From: Labilithrix luteola
Lineage (GTDB): Bacteria; Myxococcota_A; Polyangia; Polyangiales; Polyangiaceae
Assembly (NCBI RefSeq): GCF_001263205.1
Contig: NZ_CP012333.1
Span: 3,596,001-3,660,000 of the forward strand
DNA: 64,000 bases
Direction of reading: 5' to 3'
Position 1 is the first letter of the stretch. Each line of letters starts with the position of its first letter. Made by a program: the position numbers and the translations under genes. The notes below the pieces were generated by a model. It ran no database searches, had not been told where the DNA came from, and saw only the letters and a list, made by a program, of their open reading frames with translations. Positions 63,825 through 64,000 of the stretch are shown piece after piece.

Positions 63825-64000
63825 ATGCACGATGCGCGAGAATTCCGGACGACGGGGTCGTCTCGTGCCGAGGGCGCGCAGAGCGGCGTGGAGTATACCG
63901 GTCGCGCTAGGCGGAAGGGCCATGATGCCCGAGAGCGTCGTCTGCTGGCGCTCGCCCTCGGCGGCTCAGCCGTGGCGCTCGTGGCCGCCCACGCCACGCT
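63825..64000 (+). CDS. Partial membrane-protein gene at the window edge
   Basis: From an ATG at 63825 the frame stays open to the window end (about 58 codons). A charged N-terminus (MHDAREFRTTGSSRAEG) is followed by RRLLALALGGSAVALVAAHAT, which looks like the first membrane helix. Its layout resembles the start of the polytopic protein at 55.6 kb. The rest lies outside; real but tentative. Confidence 0.45.
   Translation, partial: MHDAREFRTTGSSRAEGAQSGVEYTGRARRKGHDARERRLLALALGGSAVALVAAHAT

Overview
The window is high-GC DNA whose content points to a predatory or soil myxobacterium (Myxococcota, probably class Polyangia). Reasons: very many Cys-rich and Asp/Gly-rich lipoproteins, a Ser/Thr kinase beside an FHA/sigma-54 activator, Uma2-family genes, a PHB regulator, a histone-H1-like protein and a myxobacterial-type retron. 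Genus was not determined. Nearly every real gene has a long open frame on the opposite strand; these are codon-bias shadows and are left out.

Layout. 0-1.0 kb: an RsrA-like zinc anti-sigma factor (cut by the edge) behind a SigR/SigH-like ECF sigma factor with a matching autoregulatory promoter. 1.4-2.1 kb: PHB regulator PhaR. 2.4-8.6 kb: a retron defence-type operon read on the minus strand (WGR/HEAT protein, winged-helix/SWIM protein, msr-msd RNA, reverse transcriptase). 8.6-12.2 kb: an ABC ATPase, a TlpA-like thioredoxin and the Kup potassium transporter. 12.2-17.4 kb: an accessory patch with a MITE-like repeat, Uma2 fragments, a 225-bp direct repeat, an overlapping lipoprotein operon of visibly lower GC, and at its far end a decayed copy of the kup 3' end. 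17.4-31.9 kb: Uma2, an H1-like protein, DoxX, a NtrY-like histidine kinase operon, a NUC1 nuclease, GT2 glycosyltransferase, second MITE-like copy, DUF1254 protein, outer-membrane and haem-motif lipoproteins, and a V4R/STAS pair. 32.1-36.5 kb: topoisomerase IV genes parC-parE. 36.9-43.4 kb: GST, DUF2917, lipoproteins, M3 peptidase, MutM. 43.4-50.3 kb: FHA/sigma-54 activator divergent from a TPR-kinase-lipoprotein operon. 50.3-53.6 kb: more surface lipoproteins, one frameshifted. 53.6-64 kb: aspS, membrane proteins, a 3D-domain lipoprotein, a glutamine-synthetase-family enzyme and an iron alcohol dehydrogenase.

How parts work together. The best-supported system is the retron. A 26-nt a1/a2 inverted repeat encloses hairpins of an msr-msd transcript, abuts the start codon of a reverse transcriptase carrying the retron-specific NAxxH and VTG motifs, and follows two coupled genes whose WGR/HEAT and winged-helix-SWIM domains make them candidate effectors. 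The sigma/anti-sigma pair looks like a thiol-redox switch. The kinase operon and the FHA activator could form a phospho-signalling relay. Most of the rest is housekeeping plus envelope proteins.

Limits: no database search was possible. Family names rest on motifs and remembered family features; start codons without a clear Shine-Dalgarno are provisional.
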